A stretch of DNA of 64,000 bases from JAPLUA01 sp964625855 (GTDB lineage: Bacteria > Verrucomicrobiota > Verrucomicrobiia > Limisphaerales > UBA8199), in the NCBI GenBank assembly GCA_964625855.1, contig CAZVFC010000043.1, positions 18,778-82,777 of the forward strand, given 5' to 3'. A program made the translations under genes and the position numbers. The notes beneath the pieces are model-generated. The model saw only the letters and a program-made list of their open reading frames with translations, was not told the origin of the DNA and made no database searches. Shown piece after piece: positions 61,333 to 64,000 of this stretch. The stretch's first letter is position 1; each line of letters opens with the position of its first letter.

Positions 61333-61479
61333 ATGATCTTCCGCCCCAATCAATCCGCTGCGTCAGAAGCCATTTTCAGGGAATGGCAGGAGCACGACTC
61401 GACTCTGGTCGTGATGCCGACTGGCGCTGGGGAGACGGTTCTGTTTGGGAATGTCATTCGGCTTAATGGTCCACGCTGA
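61333..61479 (+). pseudogene. Stub of a DEAD/DEAH-box helicase with altered Walker A
   Basis: The 48-residue frame reads FRPNQSAASEAIFREWQEHD, then TLVVMPTGAGETVLFGNVIR. This matches the first 50 residues of superfamily 2 helicases, but the Walker A lysine is changed (PTGAGET where PTGTGKT is usual), and the frame stops at TGA 61477-61479. It overlaps the 3' end of the gene on the other strand. It is a remnant of a longer gene. Confidence 0.6.
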
Positions 61480-62806
61480 AGGGGATGTCGTAAGGGGTAT
61501 TGGGCTTTTGGGAGTCCCTTTCCGCCCCCTGGTCATCGTGGCCGTCGGTGCCGACGCTATAGACGACGAAGCCGGAGCCACGCCCTCTGAAGCGAAGAGG
61601 CTGGCCGTCATAAGGATCGGCGGGAACTGAGTTCAACCAGGTCGGTTCCAGTTCCCGCAAACTGGCCGGCAGCGCGTTGGTGTGGGCGATGCGGAACCGC
61701 TGCGCGGCCAGGCCCGCCTGCGCGACACGCACGCGGGCGGCATGGCCGGCATCGCGGAGGAGAAGTGTCTCAAAGCCTGGCAGGGCCACCGACGAGAAGA
61801 TGAGGAAGCGGTTGGTCGGGGGTGGGAAGAGCTTGGCCGCTTGCTGGCCAAGCTGAAACCGTTGCGGCCAGGACAGCTCCGCGATGGAGATGTTGGTGGC
61901 CATGGCATCCAGGAAGAACGCCTTGTCCCGCTCATGCAAGCCGGCCGCGCGGCGCAGGCCGGTGAATAAGTTCGCTTCCGACCGTCGCCCTCCCAACATC
62001 CTCGCCAGCGTGCTGGGATCAATAAATAGTGCAAGACCCTGCGCCCTCTGCCCTCCCAGAGCGCGGGCCAGCGCTTGGGGCTTTTCCGCCTCGCGCACCA
62101 TGACCTGAAGCGAGCCCAGTTGACCTTCACTTAGCGGCAGCACATTGATCACGCGCTCCATCGAAGCGATCACCAGGCCCCAACACGACATGCGAACCTG
62201 AGCTGACAGGATCAGCGGCTCGGCGGACAAGGAATCGGCCGCATGACCCGCGGCGAGAAGCGCCTGCACGGCTCGTTCGGCGTTGCCCTCCGCGCATTGC
62301 AGCAGGGCGTCAGCGCACAGCAGTGCGACCGTCCCTTTGACGTTCGCCACGTGCGGCATCGGCATGTCCAGCCCCAGATTCCACTCGAGCGCGTAATGGC
62401 TTTGCGGGCGGCTCCGGGCGGAATAGAGCAAGCCGAGGGCGGTCTTATGAGCCGCCAGGAGGTCCTTCAAGTCCTGGTGGACTTCCGCGTTCAAGGCCTG
62501 GGCGCGCGGTGGCAGCCAGTCTTTGAGCAGGGATGTCTCCTGCCAGTTCACGGCATTGGAGAAGCCCGGTTGGGCGAAGGCTTGCGCGTAAATGAGCGCG
62601 GCGTTCTCAGCGTCCGGCACCGGCGGATACCAGGCCTTAAGGTCCGCCAGAGTCAGCGGATAGCCGCCCTTGCGGATCGCCTCCAGCCGCCAGTCGGAAC
62701 GCGGCGCGAACAGTGTCCAGCCTATGAAAACCCCTAGCACTAGAAACACCGCTGTCAGCGCCGCGACTATCCGGTTCTGCCGCAGGACTTGGAGCAATCG
62801 TTTCAC
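61463..62806 (-). CDS. Exported protein with pseudopilin-like C-terminus
   Basis: The 447-residue protein starts with one membrane segment (RIVAALTAVFLVLGVFIGWT). The last 60 residues (LPASLRELEPTWLNSVPADP followed by YDGQPLRFRGRGSGFVVYSV) resemble the C-terminal part of type II secretion pseudopilins (GspG-like), ending in a D-G-x-D-D acidic run. The middle is helical with no known domain. Proteins of this plan are frequent in Verrucomicrobiota; no function is known to me. Confidence 0.72.
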   Translation of the reverse strand: MKRLLQVLRQNRIVAALTAVFLVLGVFIGWTLFAPRSDWRLEAIRKGGYPLTLADLKAWYPPVPDAENAALIYAQAFAQPGFSNAVNWQETSLLKDWLPPRAQALNAEVHQDLKDLLAAHKTALGLLYSARSRPQSHYALEWNLGLDMPMPHVANVKGTVALLCADALLQCAEGNAERAVQALLAAGHAADSLSAEPLILSAQVRMSCWGLVIASMERVINVLPLSEGQLGSLQVMVREAEKPQALARALGGQRAQGLALFIDPSTLARMLGGRRSEANLFTGLRRAAGLHERDKAFFLDAMATNISIAELSWPQRFQLGQQAAKLFPPPTNRFLIFSSVALPGFETLLLRDAGHAARVRVAQAGLAAQRFRIAHTNALPASLRELEPTWLNSVPADPYDGQPLRFRGRGSGFVVYSVGTDGHDDQGAERDSQKPNTPYDIPFSVDH

Positions 62807-63077
62807 GCCAGTGGATTGGACCAGCCTGGCTGGCGCCGCTCACGCTGCGTGCATCCCATTTAACTGATAGATTACCCTCGCAGCACTGCGCGCACTGAAC
62901 GCTGCACGCGTTATCGAGCGGTCGAGCCAAAGCGCAGACGGTCCGCGGCTTATCTCGAATTCGTCACGCCGGGGGCGCCTTGGCCTTTTTGACGGAGGAT
63001 TCTGAGTGCGCGCAGTTCTTGGACGACCTGGCCGAGGTGCGGTTCCGGGGGCGCAACCTGGCGTGTTCGGCGGCGCT

Positions 63078-63968
63078 TTAGGGCCCAAGCTGGAGACGAT
63101 AGAAGCGGCTGGCGGCGTCGAGGTTTGCTTCCGTCAGACGGAATGGCATTGCCGCTGGGTTCGTGGTAAGTACGGGCTGCCAGTCTAGCAGGTTAGTGGA
63201 GGTCAACACGGTGTAGTCCGGGCCGAGCGGGCCATTGGCAACCATGCTGATTTGACCACCCGCCGCGCTGATGAAACTGAGGGTCGCCGGAACCAGCGGA
63301 ATAACGGCGATGGTGTAACTGTTTGTCGCGGACAACGTGGGCGAGCCGTTGTCCGTCACCGCGACGCTGATCACGTTGGTCGAACCGGCTTGGCTCACCA
63401 GCGGCCGCCACGAGAAAACGCCGTTCGTGGCGTCGAGTGTCGAGCCGGTCGGACCGCTCAGCAGGCTGAATGTGAGTGTCTGGGCGGGATTGTCCGGGTC
63501 GCTGGCGATATTGGTGACGGTGATGGTCACCCCGGCGCTGGCGGTAAGATTGGAAACCAGGCTGAGGCTGGGCGCCGAGTTGGTCGGCGCCGCCACTCCC
63601 ACCAGCGTGACGACGCTCTGGGCCGGGATGATATTGGTGAACACGCCGCCGCCGACGGGCACGGGCGTTTGCGCCGCTAGCGAGGCCGAGGCTGACGTTA
63701 GCCACGGAGTAACCGGCGCGGTGACCGTGAAGCCGTTGAGGTTAGAGACCTGGCAGACATTGGTCGTGGTCGAATTGATGGCCACGATGGCAAAGGCTCG
63801 GCTGGTGATGTCCTTGTAAGCGCTGACCTGGAGCAGGCTGGCATTGTTGCTGACGCCGATGCGGTAGTAGCCGGGGCGCACGAAGCGGCTGAAGTTGCCT
63901 AGCACATACATTCGTTTGGCCGGGTTGCCGGATTGATCGGTCAGACCTGAATGGCCCTTAGATAAGCC
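63078..63968 (-). pseudogene. C-terminal part of a GH30-like secreted glycanase
   Basis: The frame reads TDQSGNPAKRMYVLGNFSRF and VRPGYYRIGVSNN with VSAYKD, AFAIVAINS and PWLTSASASLA, the C-terminal beta domain of GH30 xylanase-like enzymes. An Ig/cadherin-like domain follows (TFSLLSGPTGSTLDATNGVF), then the tail TSTNLLDWQPV...ASRFYRLQLGP. An in-frame TAG at 63969-63971 interrupts reading upstream, 19 codons before MYVLG, so the gene is either frame-shifted or truncated. The catalytic domain would lie outside the window. Confidence 0.65.
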
Positions 63969-64000
63969 CTAAAACCTTCTTTCCCAGGCGTTTACGTCGG

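Noticed and set aside
1..64000. tRNA or rRNA genes.
   Set aside because: No T-loop/anticodon arrangement with matching acceptor stems and no conserved rRNA segment was noticed; a covariance-model scan would be decisive.

Overview
The window is G+C-rich bacterial DNA, most likely from a Verrucomicrobiota bacterium of the Pedosphaera/Limisphaerales type. This rests on an exosortase-EpsI fusion, secreted FG-GAP and LamG proteins, a C-terminal 'TSTNLLDW...FYRLQL' tail, many four-helix-bundle and toxin-antitoxin genes, and intergenic spaces full of 7-9 bp tandem repeats. No rRNA, tRNA or CRISPR array was seen, and the lineage is an inference.

Layout. 1-5100: small toxin-antitoxin (TA) modules, all on the + strand, intact or decayed (ParD/PIN, hicBA, a nucleotidyltransferase pair, an antitoxin with a relE stub, an antitoxin with a deleted MazF), separated by short-period repeats. 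5101-5950: repeats only, including the second copy of a 284 bp dispersed repeat. 5951-31649: a large exopolysaccharide/O-antigen-type locus with flippase, pyruvyltransferase, asparagine-synthase-like protein, methyltransferase, glycosyltransferases, two Wzy/ligase proteins, WecG/TagA transferase, VanZ, exosortase and a WecA-like priming transferase. Inside it, at 20907-23959, lies a TA island in which two identical S23 four-helix-bundle genes with inverted-repeat ends bracket an mntA-hepT pair. 31997-33169: leuB. 33502-42522: secreted and envelope proteins (FG-GAP, two paralogous secreted proteins, LamG, carboxypeptidase-like/redoxin). 42564-45733: NiFe-hydrogenase maturation genes (protease, hypE, hypD, hypC) without structural subunits. 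46724-51066: DUF4956/HlyD pair, a large unknown coiled-coil protein and a metallo-beta-lactamase-fold hydrolase. 51255-59614: a second polysaccharide-type segment (methyltransferase, DUF2304, PQQ-type propeller, DUF5989, SxtJ, carbamoyltransferase, Tat-exported DegT-like aminotransferase). 59672-64000: a ParE module, small proteins, gene remnants and the C-terminal end of a GH30-like glycanase.

The main theme is the repeats. Heptamer, octamer and nonamer arrays fill the spaces between genes and also sit in frame inside at least four polysaccharide genes. The (GGACGGA)n array has no stop codon in any of the six frames, so it can enter a gene without ending it. Inverted heptamer arrays also form the ends of the duplicated S23 unit, which is the best candidate here for an undescribed mobile element. 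Several genes are broken (an MBOAT acyltransferase, a methyltransferase, toxins, helicase and Mrr-like nuclease fragments), so the region appears to turn over quickly.
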